Shown here piece by piece: positions 46,385 to 53,899 of a stretch of 54,036 bases of DNA. The notes beneath the pieces were generated by a model that was not told the origin of the DNA, did not search any database, and was given only the letters and a program-made list of their open reading frames with translations. Source of the stretch: SCTD01 sp038256525 (GTDB taxonomy: Bacteria > Actinomycetota > Actinomycetes > Mycobacteriales > SCTD01); contig JBBSKF010000005.1 of NCBI GenBank assembly GCA_038256525.1, positions 1 to 54,036 of the forward strand, read 5' to 3'. How positions within the stretch are numbered: position 1 is the first letter of the stretch; every line of letters begins with the position of its first letter. Made by a program: the position numbers and the translations under genes.

Positions 46385-47797
46385 TCAGGCGGGTGGCAGG
46401 GCGGCGAGCTGTGCCTGCAGCCAGGCCGCAGGAGGTAGCGCGCTCGCCGCCTTGGCCAGCCGCTCCGACCGCTCGGCCCGAACCGCCGTGGGTGTGGAAA
46501 GCGCCTCGTGCAACGCCGCCGCGGTTTGGGTCACGTCGTAGGGGTTGACCAGGTGGGCGTCCGCGCCGAGCTCGTCGGCGGCCCCGGCCTGCCGCGACAG
46601 CACCAGCGAGACGCCGCGCTCGGACAGCACCGGGCCTTCCTTGGCGACCAGGTTCATCCCGTCGCGCAGCGGATTGACCAGCAGCACGTCGGCCAGGGTG
46701 AAGGCTGCGAGCGAGCGAGGGTAGTCGTCACTGACCTCCAGATGCACTGGCAGCCAAACGCCTTCGGCGAACTGCTCGTTGACCTCACGGGCGACCCGCT
46801 GAACGGCGCCGGTGTAGGCGCGGTATTCCGGCAGGTCGTGACGTGAGGGGTAGGCGAACGCGAGGTGCACCACCCGGTGCCGCCACTGCGGCCTGGTCTC
46901 CAGCAGCTCGCGGTAGGCCTCCAGTCCGCGCACGATGTTCTTGCTCAGCTCGGTCCGGTCGATGCGCAGCAGCAGCTGCCGGTCCCCGACCAGCTCGCGC
47001 AGCAGCGGCAGCCGGCCCTGGACGTCCGGTCGCGCAACGCAGGCTCGCATCTGTTCAGCGTCAATGCCGAGGGGGTGCACCGACAAGCGGGTGGTCCGCC
47101 CCTCGAAGGTGACCCCCTCCCCCGGGACCCAGCGGGCGCCGAGGACCTCGACGCAGCAGCGGCCGAAGGCATCCGCCCACCGCGGGGAGTGGAAGCCGAC
47201 CGCGTCCGCACCGAGCATCCCCAGCAGCACCTCGCGGGCGATGTCGTCCGGCAGCAGGCAGAAGTACTCCGGCGGCGCCCATGGGGTGTGGCTGAAGTGG
47301 CCGATCCGTAGGTCCGGCCGGCGCTCGCGCAGCTGCCGCGGGGTGAGCGCGAGGTGGTAGTCCTGCACGAGCACGGCTGCCCGCGGCGCCGCACTGCGGG
47401 CCAGGGCCTCGGCGAAGGCGTCGTCGTAGTCCCGGTAGGCCGCCCATTCGCGCCGGGTCCTGGCGTCGAAGACCGGAGCGGTGGGTGTGTCGTAGAGCAG
47501 GTGGGCGACGAACCACAAGGTGGCGTTGGCCACCCCGTTGTAGGCGCGGTCGAAGGTCACCGGGTCGATGTCGAGCATCTCCACGCCCGGCAACACCCGA
47601 CCCGAAGCCGCAGCTGCCGCCACCCGATCGGCAGCGGAGAGCGCAGCGCACACCCACAGCGCCGTCCCCGGCGCGGTTGCTCCCGCCACCGCCGAAACCA
47701 GTCCACCGCCACCCCGCTGGGCGACCAGTCCGCCGCGGCCGTCCTCGACGTAGGAGACCGGCCCGCGATTGGAGGCCAGCAGGAGCGGGACGGTCAC
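46385..47797 (-). CDS. otsA: Trehalose-6-phosphate synthase (actinobacterial type)
   Basis: The 470-residue GT20 enzyme makes trehalose-6-phosphate. It starts LLLASNRGPVSYVEDG, has VQDYHLALTP, a phosphate-binding region IDRTELSKNI (the usual version reads DRLDYTKGI), and PLRDGMNLVAKE. This deviating motif is shared with streptomycete OtsA enzymes, which in characterised cases prefer GDP-glucose; whether that holds here is untested. The GTG at 47797 has TAATCT ending 6 nt upstream, consistent with a leaderless mRNA. It is divergent from thrC. Confidence 0.92.
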   Translation of the reverse strand: MTVPLLLASNRGPVSYVEDGRGGLVAQRGGGGLVSAVAGATAPGTALWVCAALSAADRVAAAAASGRVLPGVEMLDIDPVTFDRAYNGVANATLWFVAHLLYDTPTAPVFDARTRREWAAYRDYDDAFAEALARSAAPRAAVLVQDYHLALTPRQLRERRPDLRIGHFSHTPWAPPEYFCLLPDDIAREVLLGMLGADAVGFHSPRWADAFGRCCVEVLGARWVPGEGVTFEGRTTRLSVHPLGIDAEQMRACVARPDVQGRLPLLRELVGDRQLLLRIDRTELSKNIVRGLEAYRELLETRPQWRHRVVHLAFAYPSRHDLPEYRAYTGAVQRVAREVNEQFAEGVWLPVHLEVSDDYPRSLAAFTLADVLLVNPLRDGMNLVAKEGPVLSERGVSLVLSRQAGAADELGADAHLVNPYDVTQTAAALHEALSTPTAVRAERSERLAKAASALPPAAWLQAQLAALPPA

Positions 47798-47863
47798 GGG
47801 CGCAGATTATCGACGGGAAGCCGATCGCGCCGGGCGCTTCGCGCAGCGGGCCGCGCTGCCCCG

Positions 47864-47869
47864 TACACT
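47864..47869 (+). promoter_or_regulatory. Candidate -10 box of the thrC leader
   Basis: TACACT within CCCGTACACTCG lies about 25 bp upstream of the SAM riboswitch. Transcription from it would include the whole aptamer. Confidence 0.4.
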
Positions 47870-47893
47870 CGATGTCACAACTGCACAGCACCG

Positions 47894-48004
47894 CTCATCC
47901 CGAGGGGCACCAGGGACACGGCCCGATGACGCCCCGGCAACCAGCGTTCTTCCTGCGCCAGGTGCCACTTCCGTCCCGCGCGACGTCCGCGTGGGAAAGA
48001 TGAG
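47894..48004 (+). promoter_or_regulatory. SAM-I (S box) riboswitch upstream of thrC
   Basis: The aptamer core is clear: P1 CTCATC (47894-47899) pairs with GATGAG (47999-48004), then the conserved AGGGACACGGCCCGATGA, GCCCCGGCAACC and GGTGCCACTTCC segments. P2 and P3-type helices can form. The P1 3' strand overlaps the ribosome binding site of thrC (GAGGAG, 48002-48007). S-adenosylmethionine binding would therefore hide the site and lower translation; no separate terminator is seen. Confidence 0.92.
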
Positions 48005-48017
48005 GAGACCCGATCTT

Positions 48018-49277
48018 GTGACCACGCTCGACCTTCCCGCCGCCTTCGCCGACTCCCCGGCCCGCGCGCTCGTCTGTCGCGAGTGTCGACATGAAGTGCC
48101 ACTCTCGCCGGTGCACGTCTGCGACCAGTGCTTCGCACCGCTCGAGGTGGGCTACGACCTGGACCGGATGCGACAGGTCACCCGCGCGAGCATCGAGGCC
48201 GGGCCGCACAGCATCTGGCGTTACGCCGGGCTGCTGCCCGCCGGTCAGGACCTCGCCACCCGCGTCGACCTCGGCACCGGCATGACGCCGCTGCGCAAGG
48301 CGAACAACCTCGGCAAGGTGCTCGGTATGGACAACCTGTGGGTCAAGGACGACAGCGCCAACCCGACCCACTCGTTCAAGGACCGCGTCGTGTCGGTGGC
48401 GCTGTCGGCCGCGCGGGCGTTCGGCTACACGACGGTGTCCTGCGCCTCGACCGGCAACCTCGCCAACTCGGTGGCCGCCCACGCCACCCAGGCCGGCCTT
48501 CGCGCTGTCGTGTTCATCCCGAACGACCTGGAGCAGGGCAAGGTCGTGCAGACAGCGGTCTACGGCCAGACACTCGTCGCCGTTGAAGGCAACTACGACG
48601 ACGTCAACCGGCTGTGCAGCGAGATTGCCGAGAACGAGGAGTGGGCGTTCGTCAACGTGAACGTCCGGCCCTACTACGCCGAGGGTTCCAAGACCTTGGG
48701 GTACGAAGTGGCCGAGCAGCTCGGTTGGCGCCTGCCGCAGCAGGTGGTCATCCCGATGGCATCCGGTTCGCTGCTCACCAAGGTGGACAAGGCCTTTCGG
48801 GAGCTGGTCACCCTCGACCTCGTCGAGGCCTCCCCCGTCAAGGTGTACGGCGCGCAGGCAACCGGCTGCTCGCCCATCGCGACCGCGTTCGAGAACGGCT
48901 GGGACACCGTCCAGCCCGTAAAGCCCAAGACGATCGCCCGGTCGCTCGCGATCGGCAACCCGGCCGACGGGCCGTACGCCCTTGACGCCGTCCGCCGCAC
49001 CGGTGGCGCGATGGGCCACGTGTCCGACGCGCAGGTCGTCGCAGGCATCCGGTTGCTGGCCTCGACGGAAGGGTTGTTCGCCGAGACCGCCGGCGGCGTG
49101 ACGGTCGCGACGCTGCGCCAGCTGCTCGAGCGCGGCCAGATCGACCCCACGGCCGAGACGGTCCTGTACAACACCGGCGACGGGCTCAAGACGCTGGACG
49201 CGGTGGCCGGCGAGGTCGGACCGACCGCGACGATCGCCCCGTCGTACAACGCTTTTGTACGCACCGGCCTGGCCTAG
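48018..49277 (+). CDS. thrC: Threonine synthase
   Basis: ThrC is a PLP enzyme converting O-phosphohomoserine to threonine. The N-terminus has a zinc-ribbon-like segment (LVCRECRHEV and HVCDQC), the PLP lysine region is SANPTHSFKDRVVSVAL, and the phosphate loop is SCASTGNLANSVAAH. It is 419 residues with the GTG at 48018, preceded by GAGGAG (48002-48007). An ATG at 48000 is an alternative that would place the site inside the gene. Control by a SAM riboswitch suggests linkage of threonine and methionine demand. Confidence 0.95.
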   Translation: MTTLDLPAAFADSPARALVCRECRHEVPLSPVHVCDQCFAPLEVGYDLDRMRQVTRASIEAGPHSIWRYAGLLPAGQDLATRVDLGTGMTPLRKANNLGKVLGMDNLWVKDDSANPTHSFKDRVVSVALSAARAFGYTTVSCASTGNLANSVAAHATQAGLRAVVFIPNDLEQGKVVQTAVYGQTLVAVEGNYDDVNRLCSEIAENEEWAFVNVNVRPYYAEGSKTLGYEVAEQLGWRLPQQVVIPMASGSLLTKVDKAFRELVTLDLVEASPVKVYGAQATGCSPIATAFENGWDTVQPVKPKTIARSLAIGNPADGPYALDAVRRTGGAMGHVSDAQVVAGIRLLASTEGLFAETAGGVTVATLRQLLERGQIDPTAETVLYNTGDGLKTLDAVAGEVGPTATIAPSYNAFVRTGLA

Positions 49278-49448
49278 CGGCTGCCGTGGCCGAGCAGGAG
49301 ATGGGGGAGAGAGTCGGTAACGGCGCCCTTAGCTGCTGGGCTCGTCGAGCCGGGATGCCGCCGCCGTAGGCGTGGCCAGAAGGCCTGTCACCGAGACTGT
49401 CGCCACGAGCGCCGCAAGACAGGCAAGGGCGGGGTGCGCCTCACGGTG

Positions 49449-50054
49449 TCACGGTGTGATTCCGGCGATGCTCACACCGTCGCAGGAAACCGTGTCAGCT
49501 GCCAAAGCCCGATTCACCTTCCACTGGCTACCCTCGAAGAGCATCTCGAACTGGCCCGGGACGATCTTGTACGGCTCAAGCGGCGTGCCACCGGGTCGGT
49601 CGAGCACGTAACCATCTTCGACCGAGCACACGAGCACATTCCGCTGCGTGTCAGACACACCCTGAACCCCAAGCACGGCAACCGGCGAGATGGGCGGGTA
49701 GTACTTCTCCCGCTCTCCTCCGTAGAGACTCTCGTGGAAGCCGGCCCGTCGAGCCGTACTCCTGGCTAGCAGCGCCGGCAGCTGTAAGTTCTTCGTATTG
49801 ACTGCCTCGGCCACCGCGGCGAGGTAGGCCCGTAGCCCCAGCACGGCCGGGTCAGCCTCGATGGCCGACAGCGGTGACGGACTCGGGGACGGTGAGGGGC
49901 TCGGCGAGGGCACCGGGGTCGGCTGCGCTGATGGTGAATCGGCGTCACTGGCAGCCGGCGGGGTGGCGGTGGCGAGCGGCTCGTCGCCGCCGCACGCAAC
50001 GACGGACAGGCCGACGGACAGGCACAGTGCTGCTACGCGGAGCCCTGAACTCAC
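49449..50054 (-). CDS. Hypothetical lipoprotein with Ser-Pro linker
   Basis: The 201-residue protein begins with VSSGLRVAALCLSVGLSVVAC, a signal peptide ending in a lipobox. A (PS)n linker follows, then a C-terminal domain of about 110 residues (GLRAYLAAVAEAVNTKNLQL, FEMLFEGSQWKVNRALAAD) that looks like a nuclear-transport-factor-2-type fold. The GTG at 50054 has GGGAGG about 9 nt upstream. It is alone between the thrC gene and a degraded acetyltransferase. Function unknown. Confidence 0.7.
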   Translation of the reverse strand: MSSGLRVAALCLSVGLSVVACGGDEPLATATPPAASDADSPSAQPTPVPSPSPSPSPSPSPLSAIEADPAVLGLRAYLAAVAEAVNTKNLQLPALLARSTARRAGFHESLYGGEREKYYPPISPVAVLGVQGVSDTQRNVLVCSVEDGYVLDRPGGTPLEPYKIVPGQFEMLFEGSQWKVNRALAADTVSCDGVSIAGITP

Positions 50055-50359
50055 CCGACTGCCCCTCCCGACGTAAGGCGCTTGCTCCCTCCACGCGAGA
50101 GTAGAGGCTACGCCCTTCGGGCCGTGGTACACGGGTGATCGACCGACGCGAACGGCCCCTATCCGCCGCTGTGCTGGGTGCGGCGATGACTACACAGGAC
50201 GCCGGCCGAGCGTCTCGCGAGCGGGTCTCCCGCCTACCGCTCTTACTCCCGCCGCTTTGGCTTGCGCCTCGGGCACCCCAGCGTGCCTGTTGTCGGGATG
50301 CCGTGAGGGTCTCACGAGCGAGTACCGGCCTATCGGCTCTTCAGGGGGTGCGACGCCGG
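50055..50359. other. 305-bp gene-free stretch upstream of the lipoprotein
   Basis: No convincing coding frame, RNA or repeat was seen. It holds the lipoprotein's ribosome binding site and presumably its promoter. The short frames in it have composition unlike genes. Confidence 0.5.
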
Positions 50360-50853
50360 CTACACCGACACCAGTTGCAACTGCCACCAGCCGACGTCGT
50401 GCCAATGGCCGAACTTGAAGCCGACCTTCTCGTAGACGCCCACAGGCAGGAAGTCCATCGCTTCGTGCAGCCGCACGCTGCCACGGTTGGGTAGCGCGAT
50501 CCCGGCATGCGCCCTCCGGTAGCCGTGCTCCCGCAGGAGGGGGAGCAGTGTCGAGTAGGCAAGCGCCCGATACCACGCCCGGTCCCGCCGGGGTCGACGT
50601 AGAGAGAGCAGTCGACCGCCCAGCGGTAGGCGGCTCGCGCCCTGTGCCGCGATGCGTACGCGTACCCGACGATGTGGCCGGCGGGGTCCTCCGCGACCAA
50701 GCACGGTAGCCGAGGCGGCACCTTCATCCGGGTCGCCATCTGGAGCCCGTCGGGCGCCACGTCCTCGAACGACGCTACCGACTCCTCGACGTAGACGCGG
50801 TAGATCTCGGCGATCACCGGCGCGTCGCCGAGTAGGGCGTCACGAACGCGCAC
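50360..50853 (-). pseudogene. Frameshifted GNAT acetyltransferase (phosphinothricin N-acetyltransferase-like)
   Basis: The first 100 residues read in one frame (VRDALLGDAPVIAEIYRVYVEE to DPGGTGRGIGR), and the rest in another (ALAYSTLLPLLREHGYRRAH, IALPNRGSVRLHEAM, VGFKFGHWHDVGWWQLQL). Together they rebuild a complete GNAT of the PAT/YncA type. The shift lies near 50561-50570 in a GGGC-type repeat; losing one 4-bp unit would explain it. No intact single frame spans the gene, so it is a pseudogene unless this is a sequencing error or programmed event. Confidence 0.8.
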
Positions 50854-50950
50854 GGGACGAAGGTTACTGCGGCCACGGCAACAGGGACGTCTCGCGGGAC
50901 GGCGTGGAACGACGACGACGCTGACCGCTCACATCTGAAAGGCTGCCGTC

Positions 50951-51448
50951 ATGGTTCGGGTCATCCGCGAGCGGACTGAGGCGGACATCTACGACGTGGC
51001 GTTTCTCGGTGTATTGGCTGCGGCTCATCGGGACGGGGGGAAACCGCCGGACGCTCCTCCGCCTCGGACCCTTGCGGCCTGGCGCACCGTCTTTGCTCGG
51101 CCCGGCTCTTGGGGACTCGTCTGTCTGGCAGGTGACCTCCTAGCCGCTGAGGTGAGTGGGTTCGCCATCGACGAGGCCGAGCAACCTGCGGCCAAGTCGC
51201 GACGGCATTACATATCGTCCCTCAGTGTCCGTCCTGACGTTTGGGGTCAGGGCTTGGGCAGGACCATTCTGAACGCGGCGGTGGACTACTTGCGCAGGCA
51301 TCAGGTCGCCGAGGTGGAGGCGTGGGTCGTGCGCGACAATGCCCGCGCAAAGTCGGTGTACGGGCTCTGTGGTTTCGTCGAGACCGGACGCAGCTCCGCC
51401 CACGGCGACACGCTTACAGACGAGATGCTCCGCAGGTTGAGCGCATAG
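50951..51448 (+). CDS. GNAT family N-acetyltransferase
   Basis: The 165-residue protein is a single GNAT domain. The acetyl-CoA motif A is seen as YISSLSVRPDVWGQGLGRTIL near residue 80, and the C-terminal motif as NARAKSVYGLCGFVETGR. GAAAGG at 50937-50942 precedes the ATG with 8-nt spacing. The substrate is unknown. It follows a degraded acetyltransferase on the other strand. Confidence 0.88.
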   Translation: MVRVIRERTEADIYDVAFLGVLAAAHRDGGKPPDAPPPRTLAAWRTVFARPGSWGLVCLAGDLLAAEVSGFAIDEAEQPAAKSRRHYISSLSVRPDVWGQGLGRTILNAAVDYLRRHQVAEVEAWVVRDNARAKSVYGLCGFVETGRSSAHGDTLTDEMLRRLSA

Positions 51449-51643
51449 CCGCCGGTTGCCACGAGCCGCAGGGAACCGTGGAGAACGGCCCTTAGCCGCG
51501 GACCCGCCGGCCCCGCCCACGGCACTGAGCGGGTTCGCCCCTTGATCGTGAGGTGCAACGCGCGGCAGCTCACGCACCACTCGTTTCCGGTCGGCGCCCT
51601 GGCCCGGCCTTGCGCTGCATGTGCCCAACGATGCCTAGTCAAC

Positions 51644-51661
51644 CCCGCCTGTGCAGGCGGG
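51644..51661. terminator. GC hairpin
   Basis: CCCGCCTG (51644-51651) is the perfect complement of CAGGCGGG (51654-51661), separated by TG, so the working stem is about 7 bp with a 4-nt loop. It may be a factor-independent terminator or an operator; no T tract follows. Confidence 0.4.
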
Positions 51662-51725
51662 AGCCCTTCCACGGGCGCCGAGGCCCTCGAGCTCGCCTTG
51701 CGCTACGCCGACGGGGCCGCACTGC

Positions 51726-51749
51726 TAACAGACCGCCTAACAGACCGCC
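51726..51749. repeat. 12-bp tandem repeat in the promoter region of the next gene
   Basis: TAACAGACCGCC occurs twice in direct succession (51726-51737 and 51738-51749), about 20 bp upstream of the -10 candidate TACCGT. Repeat spacing equal to about one helical turn suggests a regulator site. Confidence 0.6.
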
Positions 51750-51779
51750 GCCCTATGGCGACGAGTACCGTCCCGGCGC

Positions 51780-52232
51780 ATGGCACGTCTGACCTGGCAT
51801 CAACGGGAGCAGCTCCTGCTCGAGGCGATCCGCGACCTCGAAGACGAGCTCCTCGGCCAGTTGCAGAACATGCACCTAACCGAACACACCGGTCTGGGGG
51901 CGACCGACGTCGCACTCGGCCTGCAGGCGCTGCTCGACGGCGACTTCATCGCCGGCGGAGACATCAGCAGCGCTGAGGACCCGCCCGGAAGCGCGCAGCT
52001 CCTCGGCATCCGACTCCGGCCCGCCGGCCGCGTCCACGTCCGTCAGTGGCCCGGCGACGACGCCGCCGCAGCGCTGCTCGAAGTCCTCGACGACGCCATC
52101 GAACGCACAGACGACCCTGAGCAGCGCGGCGCACTCGAGCAGACACGCCGCGGCCTCAAGGGACTCGCGGGCAAGGTCCTGACCGAGGTCGCCGTCGGCT
52201 ACGCCAAGCGCGTCTCCGGCCTCGACGCGTAG
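51780..52232 (+). CDS. Hypothetical protein with an N-terminal winged-helix-like region
   Basis: The 150-residue protein starts MARLTWHQREQLLLEAIRDL, with helices that could form a winged helix including DVALGLQALLDGDFIAGGD. The second half is helical and acidic (DDAIERTDDPEQRGALEQTRR). TACCGT ends 8 nt before the ATG, so the transcript may be leaderless. Such proteins occur in variable regions of actinobacterial genomes. I do not recognise a function; a DNA-binding role is possible. Confidence 0.65.
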   Translation: MARLTWHQREQLLLEAIRDLEDELLGQLQNMHLTEHTGLGATDVALGLQALLDGDFIAGGDISSAEDPPGSAQLLGIRLRPAGRVHVRQWPGDDAAAALLEVLDDAIERTDDPEQRGALEQTRRGLKGLAGKVLTEVAVGYAKRVSGLDA

Positions 52233-52263
52233 TCGCCGGAACCGCACAGGAACTTGCAGCACG

Positions 52264-52491
52264 ATGTCACGCGACCAGTCGCGCGCACTACAGGCAGGAC
52301 TAGTGACTCACGGCTGCAACGATCCAGAGCAGGAGCCTCGCCAGTTTCAGCGAGTGACAGCGCGATACTCATGCGGCGGCGAACATGCCTACCCGATCGT
52401 CCTGAGCGCGCAGCCGAACGACCCATTGACGATGAGAGCGTGGAGGGCGCAAATTTGGCAGAGGCTACTGCTGCTGATGCTTACGAGTTAG
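52264..52491 (+). CDS. Small ORF with an RbpA-like zinc-ribbon half, possibly degraded
   Basis: The 75-codon frame contains EPRQFQRVTARYSCGGEH, recalling the PRQxVxYxCxxGHEF segment of RNA polymerase-binding protein RbpA, with one Cys and one His in place. The second cysteine pair expected near the C-terminus is missing. It overlaps the next small gene by 37 bp in another frame. An AGGAA lies 11 nt upstream. It could be a decayed rbpA paralogue or a chance resemblance. Confidence 0.3.
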   Translation: MSRDQSRALQAGLVTHGCNDPEQEPRQFQRVTARYSCGGEHAYPIVLSAQPNDPLTMRAWRAQIWQRLLLLMLTS

Positions 52492-52742
52492 AAGTTCGGG
52501 GTCGCCGAACGAATGCACTGAGGACTCCGCTAGGAATCCTTCTAAGCATCGCGTCCTTCTCCGACATTGACCTCAACAGGTACTACGTGGTCATCACTCG
52601 CCGCGATACAGGTCAAGAGGTAGGCGTTCTCGATATGGGGCGTGGGCAGGCAGCCTCCTATGGGGCTGGCGAGCTCATGCGCGAGAAGGCTGCCTATATG
52701 TCGCCTGAGTCCTTCTTGAAGGAATACTCGTTCCGTCTATAA
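52455..52742 (+). CDS. Orphan 95-residue hypothetical protein
   Basis: The frame reads LAEATAADAYELEVRG near its start and ends SPESFLKEYSFRL, with an ordered middle (LLSIASFSDIDLNRYYVVITRR, then VGVLDMGRGQ). The TTG at 52455 is preceded by GGAGGG (52442-52447) with 7-nt spacing; a GTG at 52440 is an alternative. Base composition is lower in GC than the rest of the window. No family is recognised. A short tail-like or tubular phage protein cannot be excluded. Confidence 0.5.
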   Translation: MAEATAADAYELEVRGRRTNALRTPLGILLSIASFSDIDLNRYYVVITRRDTGQEVGVLDMGRGQAASYGAGELMREKAAYMSPESFLKEYSFRL

Positions 52743-52852
52743 CAGGCAGCATAGTTTTTTTGCGCGGGAGCGGATAGCTTGTATCGGCCCATAGGCTCGG
52801 CCCCGCCGGCCTCGTAGTCGCGGAAGGCCGGTGTCGAGGTACGGGAGGCTCC

Positions 52853-53281
52853 ATGGGCATTACTCTTTCGGACGTAAAGCGTCTGAGGCTCGAGTATTCG
52901 CAGTTTCGACTCACGGGGCTCGAGCGACCCGGGGACGACCCCTCCGCGCCCACCTACGAACCTGACGCCCTATGGCTTCGACACAACCAACCAAGCGGAT
53001 ACGCACGAGTGACAGTAACAACTGGCACAGAGGCCGAGGGGCCAGGCGATGACTGGTATGGCCACCAGACACATTTTGTCAAAGCAAGTTCGTCGATCGG
53101 AATCCAGACCTGGGACGGAGGGCGAGTCGCTCAGTTCCACATTGCACCGGGGAACTACAAAATGATCTGCGCGTTTCGGCCGGCCACAATTACTGTCGAG
53201 CTAGAACTGACCTCTCTTGAGGAAGGCGTGGCCACGAGCGAACAGCGAATCCACTTCGTGCCCGTCGACTTCGATCACTAG
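52853..53281 (+). CDS. Orphan beta-rich hypothetical protein
   Basis: The 142-residue protein (GITLSDVKRLRLEYSQFRL, GYARVTVTTGTEAEGPGDDW, SIGIQTWDGGRVAQFHIAPG) has alternating strands and few hydrophobic helices. GGGAGG at 52843-52848 precedes the ATG with 4-nt spacing. Like its left neighbour it has a lower GC content than the core genes, hinting at recent transfer. Immunity proteins of contact systems have this look, but no toxin partner is seen here. Confidence 0.6.
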   Translation: MGITLSDVKRLRLEYSQFRLTGLERPGDDPSAPTYEPDALWLRHNQPSGYARVTVTTGTEAEGPGDDWYGHQTHFVKASSSIGIQTWDGGRVAQFHIAPGNYKMICAFRPATITVELELTSLEEGVATSEQRIHFVPVDFDH

Positions 53282-53334
53282 GGCGCCGGGTGGTCCCACC
53301 AAGCCTCACCCGGTGCCGAAGGCGGGAACGGCTC

Positions 53335-53817
53335 TTATGACTCCCCCGGGCTGGAGGCCATCGCCACGCCGAAGCGTCCTCGTCCCGCGGCTGCTACGTG
53401 GAAGCCGCACTTCATGTACAGGCGCAGGGCGACTGTGTTGCGCAGGTGCACGTTCAGCACCAGCACGGGGTGGCCGTGCATCCTCGCGTGTTCCAGCAGC
53501 GCCAGTAGAAGTGCCGTGCCCGCACCACCCCCACGTGCGTCCCGTTCAACGGCCATCGCGAGCTCGGGCGCTGTCGGTAGGCTCGGGACCACTGGGATCG
53601 TGCCTGCTCGCCACCATGCCGCTCCGACATTCCGGCCTGAGGACGTTGTTGCGACGAGCGCGCACCCGGCATTTGCCGGAAGCAGTACGGTCACCGCCTC
53701 GGCGTCCGGTGGCGGTAGGGGACGATCGTCCAACGTGGCAGCGTGACGAGCCATGTCGCGGATGAAGTCAGCATCCTCGGCTGCGGCAACCCGCACGTTG
53801 ACCTCAGTCGTCTGCAT
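53335..53817 (-). CDS. GNAT family N-acetyltransferase
   Basis: The 160-residue GNAT domain has motif A as PELAMAVERDARGGGAGTALL and the C-terminal motif B LNVHLRNTVALRLYMKCGFHVA. There is no strong ribosome binding site before the ATG at 53817. The substrate is unknown. With the intact gene at 50951 and the frameshifted one at 50360 it makes three GNAT genes within 3.5 kb. Confidence 0.85.
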   Translation of the reverse strand: MQTTEVNVRVAAAEDADFIRDMARHAATLDDRPLPPPDAEAVTVLLPANAGCALVATTSSGRNVGAAWWRAGTIPVVPSLPTAPELAMAVERDARGGGAGTALLLALLEHARMHGHPVLVLNVHLRNTVALRLYMKCGFHVAAAGRGRFGVAMASSPGES

Positions 53818-53899
53818 CGTGCGAGTCTGGCTGCCTCGAGGCGGCGTGGGAAGGCGTTAAAGCGTGTGCACTCATGACCTCGACGGATGAACACGGCAC

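Larger units (their letters stand above)
51449..51779. other. 331-bp intergenic stretch with a hairpin and a tandem repeat
   Basis: No coding frame looks real. It contains the hairpin at 51644-51661, the 12-bp tandem repeat at 51726-51749, and a -10-like TACCGT just before the next ATG. Confidence 0.5.

Noticed and set aside
51644..51661. CRISPR type I-E repeat-like hairpin
   Set aside because: Only one copy occurs and no cas genes are present.
52743..52852. T-rich run (TTTTTTT near 52756) as a terminator of the orphan gene
   Set aside because: No stable stem precedes the T run, so termination cannot be supported.
49318..53340. Recurring AACGGC-CTTA-like strings at about 49324, 50152, 51485 and 53328 as a repeat family
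   Set aside because: The matches are short and imperfect, with different flanks; chance cannot be excluded.
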